64,000 bases of DNA from Chrysomallon squamiferum. Its lineage: Eukaryota; Mollusca; Gastropoda; Neomphalida; Peltospiridae. The stretch lies in assembly GCA_012295275.1 (NCBI GenBank), contig CM022675.1, forward strand, positions 6,944,832 through 7,008,831, written 5' to 3'. Position 1 is the stretch's first letter, and each line of letters starts with the position of its first letter. A model generated the notes under the pieces. It had not been told where the DNA came from and did not search any database. It worked only from the letters and a program-made list of their open reading frames with translations. The position numbers and the translations under genes were made by a program. Shown here piece by piece: positions 50,610-63,834 of this stretch.

Positions 50610-52694
50610 TTTAATTATTATTATTTTTTTTTTTTAGATTATTCCATATTATATTAACTAATCTATGGAAGAGGTCTATGTTTAAAACACTTACCACTTT
50701 ATGAAATGTATATTTAATCATTCCATGTCAAATCACCCAGCTTCTTTAACTTAGTATTTTTGTTCATTACAGATAGGAAATTTGAAATGAAAAATAACAG
50801 ATATTTCTTGCATTAGATCAGTTGTTTAAGATATATCAAACTCAAAAGCTTGGATTCTTTTTCAAAATATATATTTTGAACCTATATTTTATCACTGGGG
50901 AAATAACTAATTTACAGATTCCATATTTGTCGTTATTTTTCAAATTGATATAGATTAAATATTAATGGCCTTGACCTTGTTGAATTCAAGATTTTGTAAT
51001 AATATTAATCTTCCTTTCATAATTATATTTTTAAAATAAACTAATATCATCCTAAGAAAAAAGGTATGATAAGGGAATAAGAGAGGATTTCATGAAGCTA
51101 TGATGTAATATAGTGGTGGATAAGATAGTGCCAGTGTCTGTCTAAAATTTTTACAATGATCTTTTTCAACAGCTGAATAATAAACACAGCTTTTAATCTT
51201 TTTTTTTAAAAGAATTTTGGCAAGTACATTTTTTAGAATAATTTATTACTTTTCATATTTTCCAAGCACTTTAAATTTTAATAGAATTATTTTGGGTAAA
51301 TGTAAAATAAGTAAAAAATATTTTGCTACTGTTGCTACAATTGTTCCAGTCAAGAAGCTCAATATGAGAATGGTTGGAAAGGGAAAATATTGAATAAAAA
51401 AAATATCCAGATTGAAAAAAGACTGTATGATCTACTTCTGTGTAATACGTCAAAGGACTGCGTATTAATATTTGGTAAATAAATATAAGAGTAGATTATG
51501 TTAATCTTTTAACCTTTTATAATCCTAAATAATCCATATTGATTTTACGATGTGGAAATGTCATTTGATGATTGTTCAGAGAATCCCATAAATCCTTAAT
51601 GACAGTAAAAAAAAAAATAATAATAATTAGTGTAGTACCATTCTTCTTACTAATAATCATGCTTATCATATGCTTAATGATAAATATCATTTCTAGATTT
51701 GTGTATCAGAAATAATTATTAATATATCAGTAATATTCTCTATTGCATCTGTTCTTCAGTGTCTTCAGACTTGCATTGTTTACCTCCTGGGTAAATTGTC
51801 ACAATTTAGACTTTCTAGTGATCATTTTACTAACCATACACAATACCACCAAAGTATAAGAGAATCTCTTGTTTTATTTTATCACATCTTCATCAATCTG
51901 GTGTGATGTCTGGATGTAATCTAGTTCAATCATAAGTATTTGCAAATTAAATTCCAATATCAACCTCTGTACTGAACAGGCTTGATATACATTCATGTTA
52001 AAAAAAAGTTTCTATGAAAATCTATGAATAAATATTTGTTTTACAATATCTCAACTCATTAATTGTTACAGGACAACACATACCATAGTCATTTATAAAC
52101 CCATGTTCTAACTGCTGAGCTATAATCTGCTTTTGCTTCAGATTTTTCTTGAACAATGAGTGAATGACCTTTTATTATTATTATATTATTATTAAAACAT
52201 TTTTTAAATAATTTTTATTGTTGCTATTATTCCTTCGTAATTATATGCTAGAAAAATGAGTTATTAAGTGTTCATTAAAAACACGTGCTAATGATAAAAA
52301 GATCATTCTCTTTAATCTGAAGCTTACTAAAAGCAATTTCATGTTATTGGAGATAGCAAATTTTCCCTCTTCTCTAACACAACAAGTTACATCCTGTTGT
52401 TTTAATGTCTGATTTATCTGTCTGCCCACGTACAGAGACAAACTAATTATTTTCATTTCATGTAGTTTCTTTAGTTTATGTGTATGTGTGTGTGTATGTA
52501 TAATACATATATATATATATATAGACTGATAGATAGACATACATAGATATTAACAAATTTTGCTGAAAAAAAATGCATCAAAACATTTTTTAATTCTTCC
52601 TTTTTTCTTTTTGATATATGTTTTGTTTCCTTTTTCTTCTTTATCTTCTTTTTTTTCCATTTGTTATTTTTCTTATTATTTTCTTTCTTTCATT

Positions 52695-52732
<38 letters not shown>

Positions 52733-54780
52733 AGAGATTTTCTTTCTCTTCTTTCTCTCTTTTGATTGTTTTTTTTTTAGCTTATCTAGTTCTTTTCTTT
52801 TCTTTTTTTCTGCCAGCATTGTTTATTCTCTGTAGGTTCTTAATTCAAATTACATAAGTAATATCCTTATTTGTTTTAGAAACAGCTGTTAAAGAATATA
52901 ATTGTTCTTGTTTGTATGTGTGTATGTAGAGATAATTCATATATGTTTGTGGGTATGTGGTAAACACAGGAATATCATGTTTATTGTGATGACCTTTTCA
53001 CAGAAATTGGAATCCTTTTACCTTTTACATTTCTAAATAGAAATGACATGAAGGGAATCAGAGAACCCAGGTTCTAACTGGAATGTAAAACAGTAGCAGA
53101 TTTCTTTCTAGTTCCTTCTGTATCTCCCCTGCTGTCAGATCTTTACCCCAGGCATCACAAATATCTAACAAATCTGAGATATTGGTCAATCATTCCCATG
53201 TTGTTTCTTAAGTATGATTCACACCTCCAGTTGTTCTAAAACTTGAATTAAACTGGTCAGTTATTGTAATAACCCTCCTGCTTTAAAAATCCAAATTATT
53301 AGCTATTTCCCAATCTAGCCAGAGCTCCATGCTAAGATAATCAAGAGATCTTATTTATTTTTTCCATTTCTATTACAATGCTCATGCAAAAACTGTCTTA
53401 CAGTTAATGAACAAAAGTCAAATTGAGTCTGTCTTCTTTTCAGATACTTATCATTATCAAAAAAAAAAAAAAACCAACCTAAATGAGATTTCTGATAATA
53501 CTATCTTAATCTTTTCAAGGTTCCGTTAAACATGTGTTCATTGACTGAATTATTTGTCTGTGTTCAATGAAGTGGTCACTTTGGACAGAACACCTGTACA
53601 AAAATGTTTTTTTTAAAAATCAGCCCAGAGTAAAATAAAAGAGTGACAGTTGAGGTGTTTGCCAAGCTGCAGGTTAAAATACTTTACATTGTTAACACAG
53701 ATGTATGAACTACAGTATACAATGTTTGAATCAGCAGCCAGTGTTTAATCTCATCTTGTTGTTGGCTTGATAAACAGTGTACAAGTGAAGATATTTCTGA
53801 AGACGAAGAAGAAGAAGAAATGAAGATAAATGTGAACAAAAGATGGCTTTGTGTTGTTCTGACAAATTGAATGGTCTGCAAGTCAAGCTGATGTATGATT
53901 GGTTGTTGGTTCAATCCTTCTTAGTGCTACAGTTCAGCTATTTTTTGTTTTGTTTCAATCTCTGCATATGACTGGTTTATTAAGAGTATATGTTTTACTG
54001 TGAAAATAATGGTTAACACTTTGCTAAGCAATCCATTGGTTATCCTTTTCAACAATAAAGAATCTTTTGTATTTGAATCCTTTCAAAGGCAAAAATACAC
54101 ACATTTTATATTTTGATATTCCAAATTTAAAGTACTGTTTGGAAAAGGAAAAATAATTTTCACCATCATTTTAGAAAATGAAAATTCTGTTATTTTTATT
54201 ATTATTATTTTTTTTTTTTTTTTAACTTTATTTTGACATGGAAGAATTTCAGTGAAAATATAGATGACCATCCTTATCTGCAGGTTTTACATTCACAGTT
54301 TTAAAATATTTTCAAAAATTACTCTTCAGTAAAATCTCTTCATATAGCGACATACAGTATACTAGAATACTAAAGTCAGTAATGATTTGTGTGGGTTTTA
54401 GAAGTGTTTAGTAATACATATAGGTGGGATTTTGAGTTATAAACAAGTATGGTGTAAAAAAATTGCTTATTTTATGTGTTTCCTGAGCATCTTCGGTTTT
54501 GGCACATATATGGAATCCTGGAACCACATGTCCATGTATGAGGAGGGCTGAATGCTGTAAGGCATGGAATTTAAATGCAGCTATTTGATTCCTGTCAAGC
54601 ACATTTAAGTTTATTCATGGAAATCTGTCGTTACGATTTACAAGTGTCGTATTTTTGATTTATGATCATTACAGATCATTGATCAGAAATTTAGTTTCTG
54701 ATGTCCAGAGTTGTAAGCAGTTTTTCTACATCTTTACATTGCTTGATAAAACAGGCTGAACACTCTGTTTATTACAAAAC
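50608..54780. other. No gene seen
   Basis: Mostly unique AT-rich sequence with a poly-T run near 52699-52725. 53000-53420 and 53640-53940 are less AT-rich. I found no recognisable protein-coding exon on either strand. Confidence 0.6.
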
Positions 54781-55347
54781 CTACAACACATTTAAGACTG
54801 CATAATATTGCATTTTTCTATTCTATAGTAAGATGGGTGGTATAGATAAGTTTGTGCCCATGTTAGTACATTTGTACGTATTCAACAGCTGTCATGATAT
54901 TTATGACACATTTATGACTGTTTTAAAAAAATAATAGTAATAAAATTTTAAAAAAGCTCTAGTAAGATCGATGGTTATAGATGAATGTACATGCATCCAA
55001 ATATGTAAATATTTAGTTGTTATAATATCTGTCTATTAACATTCATATTTTTGTATGTATATTATATTTTTCAACTCAATGTACTAAGATGGATGGTTAT
55101 AGATAAATGTATACGTGTCCAAATATGTATGTATTTACTTATTACAAAAGCTCTGTATTAATAATAATAGTATTACTGTACATATCACACATTTATGACT
55201 GTATAATAATATATAGTTCCACTATATGTAGAAATAATGGTGGTTATAGATATAATATATAATAACCACACACACACACACACACAAATATGGACAAATT
55301 TATCTATAACCACCATTCTTTCTACATATAGTGGAACTATATAATAA

Positions 55348-55386
<39 letters not shown>

Positions 55387-55440
55387 GTTATATTTATTTC
55401 GCTTTATTACCAATCTCATATCACACATCTCTCACTATAT
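54780..55440. repeat. Diverged tandem repeat, about 115-150-bp unit
   Basis: Copies share ACACATTTATGACTG, then AGTAAGATGGATGGTTATAG, then ATGTACATGCATCCAAATATG-like sequence. Starts are near 54787, 54903, 55041 (partial) and 55186. The last copy contains the hairpin at 55210-55343 and a CA run at 55349-55382. Confidence 0.8.
55210..55343. repeat. Near-perfect hairpin with 43-bp arms
   Basis: Left arm 55210-55252 (starts TATATAGTTCCACTATATG) and right arm 55301-55343 are reverse complements with a single mismatch. The 48-nt loop contains a CA tract. Confidence 0.92.
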
Positions 55441-56059
55441 AATATTATATTTTTCTGCTGTGCATAGACCTGTGACTGATTGATATGTACTGACTGGTGG
55501 TGTCAGGGAGGGAGAGGTGTGTTTCAAAGTTCAGTCTGCAGATGGGGACAGGATGTGAGTTCTCACCGCATCTGCTTGTCTGAAAAGATTTTGTAAAATG
55601 CCAGAAGCTAAATGATTACGTCCCACATGATACAGTTTACCTAGATAGTTCAGTCTGTTTTGACTTTTCGGCAGCTTGAAATAATCACTGAGATCAAGAG
55701 TTTTAATTAGATTAGGATATTTTTGTACCTTTGTTTTATTTTATTTTATTCTGTTTATTGTAATATACATTATTATATTAGTTAATAATAATCTTAATTT
55801 AATTATAATTATGTTTTCATTATTATCATCACTATTTATTTATTTTATTTTATTTTATTTATTTTTTATGATTGTTGTTGATGTTGTTGTTATTATTATT
55901 ATTATTATCATCATCATCATCATTATTTATTTATAAAACCTAAATAAAACAAAAATTATTAACAGTTGAATAAATTACCGAAGTTTTTCTGCTATTACAT
56001 TACTCTAATGATCCAAAGCTAATTGGTAGATTGATTGTTCATGTTCATGATTAAAAACA

Positions 56060-56400
56060 GTTTTCATGCTTCATATATTTTATATATTCAGAAGTTTCAT
56101 GGACAAAGGCACTTATTCCTGGATATTTCTTAATAATTATACAATAAATTATGATGTTTATTGAAAGGGAAAACCAAATAGCATTATACTTTACATAGTT
56201 AATTAAATTCTGAAGCTTCATGGAGAAAAGCATTTGTGCCTGGAATATCTGTATATAATTTACAAAACAAATTGTTAACTTTATTGAAAGAGAAAACCAA
56301 ACAGGCTTTTTCTTTTCTTTAGTTCTTTTTTCACTTTAATACATTCAGAAGTTTACAGAGAAATGCACTTCTTTGTAGATTTGTAGATGTATTTGGTAAA
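56060..56400. repeat. Diverged tandem repeat, about 125-bp unit
   Basis: ATTCAGAAGTTTCATGGACA at 56087 recurs as ATTCTGAAGCTTCATGGAGA near 56208 and partially near 56342. TTATTGAAAGGGAAAACCAAA is also repeated downstream in the first two copies. Confidence 0.85.
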
Positions 56401-57381
56401 TTCATCTTTCAAGAAATTTCATTTAATTCCCAAAAGTATTATTAAACATTAGCTTAACATGGTCTAAAGAGGATTAATGATAAAACTGTAATGTTAATAA
56501 GCCTAAAATAGATTTCAGTTTAATTATTTTATTGTTGTTCTTCTTGGTAGTAGTTGTATTTTTATTACTGTCAGCAATTATGCTATTGTCTGCTTAGCAC
56601 TAGAACCAATTATTTGATTTAAAAAAAAAAATTCTGATGAATAAATGAAAAATATTATTCAGCATGTTTTCATAAACAACTAAATTAGACTATATTTATA
56701 TAGGCCCATGTTCCTATACAAAAAAACTTTGGAGGTCAAAGTGCATTTTTTGAAATATTTAGATATTTATATTCCTTGTGTCAGTAAGTTTCATTTTCCA
56801 CCATTTTTACCTTAATAACAAGTAGTACACTTGCAAAAATTTTCTTAGAAGAATTTGGGTAATCGATGAAAATTTGGAGCATATTTCTGTAATTTCTTTG
56901 ATCATGGGTTCTTAAAAATTCATAATTGAATTAAAATGTGTAATTATTGACAAATGATCAGGTTTGATGCCAATAGCTTGTACAAGTAAAACAGAGTATC
57001 AAGAATTTTGATGTTGTTTGAGTGTAATCAATGTCATGTGATCAGGTTTTAAGACTGAGAGATACTAAGATTTGCATCTCCGAATTAAAACAACCATAAA
57101 GAAGGTTAAGAGTTTACTCAAACAGCAAAAATCAATCAACCATCTTACTTGATTAATCTGTCATAGAGGAGATCAAACTAGCTTTTCAATAATTCCAAAA
57201 TCGATGATAGCATCAAAGATTTCCACATGTAAGACCGGATTCATTTGAATTTAGATGCATTTCTATTCAAAATATTTAAAAAAACAATATTTCTAACAAT
57301 CCTTTTTGAGAATTGTTAGATGAAATGAAGAATTAGGTTATTTCTTAAATCTTGTTGAATAAATTAGATGTTGGTCTCTTT

Positions 57382-57433
<52 letters not shown>

Positions 57434-58303
57434 AATATTTTTAAGGATGATGTTGTTTTTGTTGTAAATTTGAGAATTATATAAATGAATGATCAAACTA
57501 AAGTATTTATTAAATCTTAATGAATGAAATCATTTATGAGAGTGTCTTTTTATTTTTTATTTATTCATTCATTCATTTATTTTATATTTTTAAGGCCTGT
57601 CTTTTTTTTTTTTTTATTTATTTTTTTTTTTTTTTTTTTTTTTTTTTTATTTTTTTTTTTTTTTTTATCATTTTGGAACATGGAAGTTAATTACTGACAT
57701 GTTAGTATCTGAAATGGAATTGCCCCAGGAACACAGTTAATTAACACAACACTGGACTGAGATGGACCAACTTGTACAAGCAAACACCTTAGGTCATCGG
57801 GGGTCACAAGATCAATACTCTGTGATGAATTATTTCCCAGTCAAACCAGTCATGTGACTAAAGTATCAAAACTCTGCTATTTACTTTTGTATATGGGTGG
57901 AGTGAAGATTTAAAAAAAAAAAAAAAAAATAAAATTCAGTTAACATCTTAACCTCTGGGTATATCATCTTCTGATGGCAAAAATGTGAACTTTGGTTGAA
58001 GTAGGTGATATGCAGGCGTTGTACTGAGTTGATGAAAATGTGATATGAAGTATCAGAGATTCTGTTACAACTCAGATGTTCCAGGGGAAAGCAAAATAGT
58101 GAAGTCACAACAGGTAATCGAGAGGTTAATCATAAACAAGAGCAAGTCATACAGTATATAATTCAGTATCTCTAGTATGTAACTTAAAACAATTTTAATA
58201 ATAATTAATAAAATGAGTTAAGCAAGGAGAATCTTGGAAGAAGGGAAAAAACCCACATCCTTGCTCATGTAATAGTTGCTATTGTTGTTATTATTATTTA
58301 TTT

Positions 58304-58374
<71 letters not shown>

Positions 58375-58459
58375 TTATTATTGTTATAATTATCATCATC
58401 ATCACCATCATCATCATTATTATTATTATTAAAATTTGTTGATCACAGGGGCAGAGAAG

Positions 58460-58490
<31 letters not shown>

Positions 58491-59200
58491 AAAATAGATA
58501 TTATGATCTATATAGGCCTACAGTTTGATACAAGAAAATATGTACAACAAAAATCATACTGATGTGTTGGACATAGCTGATTAGTAAATAATCAATACTG
58601 ATTGCATTCCAGCAAAGTGACTAATAATTGCTCCACTTTTCAGTTACGTAAAGTAATTTGTTTTTCTCACACGAAATTGTGTAACAGTATACTTCTACAC
58701 ATTCAGAACTCTACCCTGTTTGGTGTTTTAATGTAAACAGATGGCCAGGCCAGAGTCATCTTTGCTTGCCAAGAGGTCAGCAGTATACTCTGTATTGTTT
58801 GTGATTAACATTGACTTTTAGCCACCTGTTACAGACTTAGATTTGTTTTTCACATGTTTCCTCGCCACATACAGTGAACTCATGTTTGGTCTGAGAAAAT
58901 ATTATGCCAAAGGGTCAGCAATGTTTTTATATATTTTATAGTATAAGCAGCCTGTTTGGACACATTCTTTTTCTTTTTTCTTTTTTCTTTTTTTTTTTTA
59001 AATTTTCTCTGTAATTTCTTTTTTTCTTATTTTCAGTAAACGCATTGGAATTTAATTAAATTTTTTTTTTTAAATGTAAGATGCCATGTGATGGAATTTT
59101 TCTTAATTTTGTTAACTAGCAGATTTAAATGAAAAATTGAAATATGTGCTTAGTGATGATAGAAATAACAATAACAGATCAAATAATTATAAATAATTAT
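56400..59200. other. No gene seen; poly-T runs and TTA microsatellite
   Basis: Poly-T of 49 at 57384-57432, T-rich 57603-57666 and TTA/ATC runs at 58281-58435. Unique patches at 57700-57860 (with a DR4-like site at 57791-57806) and 58700-58930 (E-box-like CAGATG, CACCTG and CACATG) could be regulatory. Confidence 0.55.
57791..57806. promoter_or_regulatory. DR4-type nuclear-receptor-like element
   Basis: AGGTCA, 4-bp spacer TCGG, GGGTCA. DR4 spacing is the thyroid-hormone or LXR type in vertebrates. Function here is unproved. Confidence 0.3.
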
Positions 59201-59204
59201 AATG

Positions 59205-59540
59205 TGTCAAGGTCTGTTTTACCTGCTTGTATTTTCATACACCTAATATTATGACCTATTTTATCACAATGTTCATACACCTGATGTTATGTTCTATTCT
59301 ACCCATACTTATGCATACACCTGCTACTGTTTTACCTATTTTCATACATCTAAGAATGTTCTGTCCCACTTATAAATATGTTCATAAATCTATCATTATG
59401 CTCTATTTTACCTATTCTTTTTTGTACACACCTGATTTTGCTTTTGTCTAAATATATTTTCATACATCTAAGAGTATATTCTGTTTTACTTATTATTGTG
59501 CATACACCTGATATGATATTCTATTTTATCTGTTTCTAAT
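59205..59540. repeat. Minisatellite with TTCATACACCTGATATTATG unit
   Basis: About eight diverged copies of 36-55 bp share CATACACCTGA or CATACATCTAAG, then TTCTATTTTACCTATT. The ORF at 59227-59451 is a repeat translation. Confidence 0.87.
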
Positions 59541-59735
59541 TTCTTATGCTGCATATTGCCTTTTAAGTTACATGTGAATAAAATCAATGTGACCCATTTT
59601 TTCCATTATTGATTATGATTTTCGTAGTCATTTGTTACCTGTTAATTACTGAATAGAACTGAATGGTTTCACATTCGTGACACTGCATTACCATTCAGGT
59701 GTAAAAGATTGCCCATTCATCCATGATTTTTTTTT

Positions 59736-59747
59736 CTTCCGGCCAAT
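59736..59747 (+). promoter_or_regulatory. ETS-CCAAT motif pair, candidate promoter of the downstream gene
   Basis: CTTCCGG (59736-59742) abuts CCAAT (59743-59747), followed by CG-containing sequence and a possible donor AAAG|GTACGG near 59763. It lies 1.7 kb upstream of the 61440 exon on the same strand. No transcript start is visible. Confidence 0.25.
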
Positions 59748-59769
59748 ATGTTAGTCGTTAAAGGTACGG

Positions 59770-60176
59770 AATAAAAACACTGATAGGTTACTGTGAACTT
59801 TCATCTGTACAGTACTCCTTGACATTACTTTCAGTATGCACTGAAAAGTGTGTATTTTTTTTTTAAATGTTATTGTTCTCATATTGGCGGTAGTGATTTT
59901 ATTTATTTTTATTCTTATTCATTTTTATTTTTATTTTTATTTTTTGTTTTTTTGCCCCCTGTTTCGAAATAATAGGGGTTACATGTAACTCTGTTGGTTA
60001 GTTCATGTGTTTTGTGAATCTGGTAAAACTAATATTAATATAAATTTCAGTGCAAGCAAAGAATATACACATACAAAACATACAGGGACACAAATAATTA
60101 TACAGAACAAATATACACATACAGAACATTCAAACATTCAAATACATATATAAAAAATACACACATAGAGAGCATA

Positions 60177-60210
<34 letters not shown>

Positions 60211-61439
60211 TACACACAGGTGTTTGTATCAGGAATCGTATGGGAAAAAACATTTAACATGTATCCACAGATGTCAAGCACATTTTTGTTTACCAGTGTC
60301 CAGTTTTACTGGATACTGAGAGGGGGGGGGAAATAAAATAAAAAAAAAATAAAAAAAAATCCTTGGCAGTTGATCAAGATAATCAAAATAGCTCAATGTG
60401 AAATAAGGAAAAAAAACCAAAAAAACCAGCGTCTTTTTTTTTCTTCTTGTTCTTAATCCAGTTGGCATGCTTTTGAGAAAAGGTTGAAATAGTTACACAA
60501 ACAGCATGCATGCATACACTAGGATTGCCTGCCTCTAGCTAATATGTACAGTCAATAATCTAGTGTACTTGTTGTGATCTTCTCAGTACTACTTTATGTT
60601 CATCCTGTAAGTAGACACACCTTCCTTCGCACTGTTAATTACAGGTAGGACATATTTTTGATGATTGCAGGTAACTGGTTTTTATTTTTTTTTTTTTTTT
60701 TATTGTTATTATATATAACAGATATTTTTTTTATAAACTTTTTTTTATTTTTATTTTATTTTTTTATGTATTTTTTTTTTTTATTTTTTTATTTATTTTA
60801 ATTGTAGGTAACCAGTCTTTTTAATAATTACCAATAATAGGGTGGTATTATTATTTTTTTTACAAACTTTAAAGAAAAAAGGTATTGTTAACACTTACAG
60901 GCAACAGAAAATGTATTGTCATAAATGTGTGTATTGAAAATAATTAGGATTGCAAACACTGAAGTTTTAAAGAAGATTGTTTTACTGATAGTCTGTTTCC
61001 TAATGGGTCATATGGACATGTTATTACTTGTATAATTAGTAATTATTTTATTGTTGTTGTTGTTACATGGCATTCTTTTAACATGAAATTTTTTTTTTAA
61101 TCATAAGGACAAGGATATTGTGAACATTACCATGTGATAAATCATAATCAACATTATATTTATTGCGACAAACTGCTTTTTTTAATTATTTGTTGTTGTT
61201 TCTATTGTTTTTCTTTTATCCTTTCTTGTATTTTATTGTATTTTTCTGAAAAATAATTTCAGCCGTTAAATATATTCATTTAAACATGGGTATCTGAAAT
61301 GTTGCATTCAAATTTTTTTTAAAACATAAGTATTTTTAAAATTTATACCACTTTATATATTCATTTTGACAAATGTTTTTGAAAAACATTATATCTGAAT
61401 ACTTTTACTAAACAGAAATTTTTGTGGGTTTTTTTTCAG
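59770..61439 (+). other. Probable 5' intron or flank of the downstream gene
   Basis: AT-rich and T-rich low-complexity sequence with (CA)n at 60181-60207 and a G-run near 60323. It ends in the acceptor TTTTTTTTCAG at 61439. Confidence 0.6.
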
Positions 61440-61461
61440 GTTTTCCTGTGACCGTCTCAAA

Positions 61462-61485
61462 ATGACGGGTTTTCTCAACCAGTAG
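61462..61485 (+). promoter_or_regulatory. In-frame upstream minicistron MTGFLNQ-stop
   Basis: ATG with A at -3, seven codons, then TAG. It lies in the same frame as the main start, which follows after one codon (GAA). Such a short uORF may modulate initiation at 61489. Confidence 0.7.
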
Positions 61486-61488
61486 GAA

Positions 61489-63055
61489 ATGGCTAGAAGT
61501 GGACCAGTTTCAGTATTAGATAGTGGTAGTTTAGATAATAGTATAAAAATTGTCAGAGACAGGATCACACGATTCCAGAGTCCTGCGCGATTATCTTCAC
61601 GAAGTTTAAACGATGAAGATTTCAACGTGAGTTATCGTATACCTCAGCCGTACAGAACAAGCTTCTCTGCTACTCATTCGGTGGAAAAAATTGGTGGGAG
61701 AAGCAGATCTTTGAGCCCAGCGTCGAGTCTTAAAAGTGGGAAAAGCGGGAAATATGGGAGAAACAGATCCAAAAGTCCAAACGCGAAGCGCGTGACGTAC
61801 GACACGCGTGTGACCATAAGACATTCGCTTACAGGGGATTCGGTGTTCACGGAGTTGTCTGCCCACGACTTTGATTCCAGCACTCCGTACAGTTTCAGTA
61901 AAATGTCAAAAGGGAATTACGGGAAGAATTTAAACCAGTCGCTTCAGTCCGCGGATTCTGGCATTGATTATTCATCGGAGTTACGAGATATTTCGCAACA
62001 GATTTGCAAGATGGACTGGTCGCCTAGGAACAGTGTCGAGAAGTCCAGTCCATCTCAGCATGGAATTCTCAAAGATTGTCAAAATTCCAGTAAACCAGTT
62101 TCTCCCACATCGCCCAAATCCACCAACATGGGTAACAAGGAGAACTCGCCTAATGGTGCGAAACACAAAACAAACATCAGCAAAGAGTATTCTTACGACA
62201 GGACTATAAGTTACAGAATGGCCATGAACGAACAACCATCAGACGAAATGAAAAAACTCGCCGAAGCAATGCTAGACGATCGCGTAGATGATGAGAGTGT
62301 GAGGAAAGAACGATCAAACACGATGCCGTCCAACAACAACATTCAAAATGACAAGCTGACGCCCAGCAAGAAGTCTGTGAGTAACAGTATTAGTAACTTC
62401 TTTCGGAAGATGTCGCCTCGGCTGAAAAGGAAGCCCAGTCGAGAGAGAACTAGCAAACCTTCGTCGGCTTCGGGGAGCACGTCCAGCTTAACGGCCAGCG
62501 ACGTTTCGGACAGCGGTCACTTCTCGAGGAACAAAGTCCGGCAGTCTTTTCTGAAGTTCATCAATCGATCAAAGTCGAGGTCAAGGTCACGAGAACCCGA
62601 AAAGGCGTCTCCCACGTTGAAAGATGACCTTGAAACCCACGGCGACAGCAGTCCGCCAAACAACAAGCAGTTCTTGCCCAATTCTACGAACCGAATGCTC
62701 AAGTCAATAGAACGCAACACGCTTTCGGAAAAGGATATTTATTCAAAGTTCAAGGACAAGCAGTCCCCAAATCGACCAGGAGAGACAACTCCAGCTAGAC
62801 CTAAACCTTTCACAGCCAAACCTGCCAACGAATCCGGAATAGGTGATCAAAGTTCTGTATTGTTTCCTTCAGCCGAAGTGCATCTGCCGAGGAAAGAAAT
62901 TTCTAGAAAACCGTCAGACGTCACCAAGCCAGAACCCCCCAAGTCACTGGATGTTGTACCACCGAAAGCAGTGAAGGCCCTGCAGACGTCTGTAATCAGC
63001 ACAGTGTCTGGAGATGAATCCATCGGGGAGTGTTCACTTGATGCTAATCTGACAG
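61489..63055 (+). CDS. Ser-rich basic protein, large first coding exon (unrecognised family)
   Basis: The exon starts after the acceptor at 61439; all three frames are closed between there and ATG 61489, so this is the start (G at -3 and +4). The 522 codons end at donor ACAG|GTGAGT, phase 1, and the gene continues right of the window. The protein is hydrophilic, rich in Ser, Lys, Arg, Asn and Pro, and probably disordered. It has many Ser-Pro/Thr-Pro sites. A basic block lies at 71-101 (RSRSLSP, RNRSKSP), SISNFFRKMSPRLKRK at 300-315 and RQSFLKFINRSKSRSRSRE at 351-369. Residues 156-162 (DSGIDYS) resemble a beta-TrCP degron and 217-219 is a KEN tripeptide. No enzymatic domain, signal peptide or membrane segment is visible. 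GC content is far above the flanks. A cytoskeletal or signalling scaffold is a guess. Confidence 0.92.
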
Positions 63056-63779
63056 GTGAGTTTCTTTTTAATCAGTTTTCAAAATGTTCCCTTTGTGATA
63101 TATACACGTTACCTTAATACATTTTGTATATATATATCCTTTATCCGAAGTCAGTGAATAATCAGGAAAACATAGTGAAACTTGAGAAAAATCAATTAAA
63201 TGTACCATGTCTGTTATACTTGATGAAATTTTTTGGTTTTAATCTAATAATTGATTGTGTGCTTCTGTTTTAATTTTTTTTTTTTTTTTTTACTATGGAC
63301 CATCATTTACTGTTAATAAAGTATAACAATAAATTAAGAGGTTTTAAGTATACTTAATATACAGACCAATATTTTTTTTCTTTTTTGTTGTGATATTATT
63401 TCATAAGCAGAAAAATTCATGATGAATTGATGATATAAGAATTTTTCACTGGTTTATTCACTGAAAATAATGTCATGAAAAAGATAAAATGTCTGCCTTT
63501 TATACATTCTCATGAAATAGTTTTATTTTAATAACAAAAATTAGAGGCCAAAATAAATAAAAATTAAGCTGGAAATATATAAAATGTATTTAAGATATAT
63601 GTATATATGACAAAAGGTACACTTTAATGACCTTAAAAACATTAGCATATGGAAGCAATTGGTTTATTTATATATTTTGTATTAGCATTTAATTTTTATA
63701 AAGCAGAATTGAAGACTTATGCTTTGGTGAGAATTTGTTCTAACTGAAACAGGATCCATAGCCTTGCATTAAAACACAT

Positions 63780-63834
<55 letters not shown>

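Noticed and set aside
57384-57666. Long poly-T runs as poly(A) tails of inverted retroelements
   Set aside because: No retroelement body, target-site duplication or coding remnant is seen beside them, and such runs are common throughout the window.
59227-59451. 74-codon ORF with repeated HTP and His-Leu motifs
   Set aside because: It is a translation of the 59205-59540 minisatellite.
61389-62720. Antisense and alternate-frame ORFs over the Ser-rich exon
   Set aside because: Shadows of the 522-codon frame. They lack splice support and normal composition.
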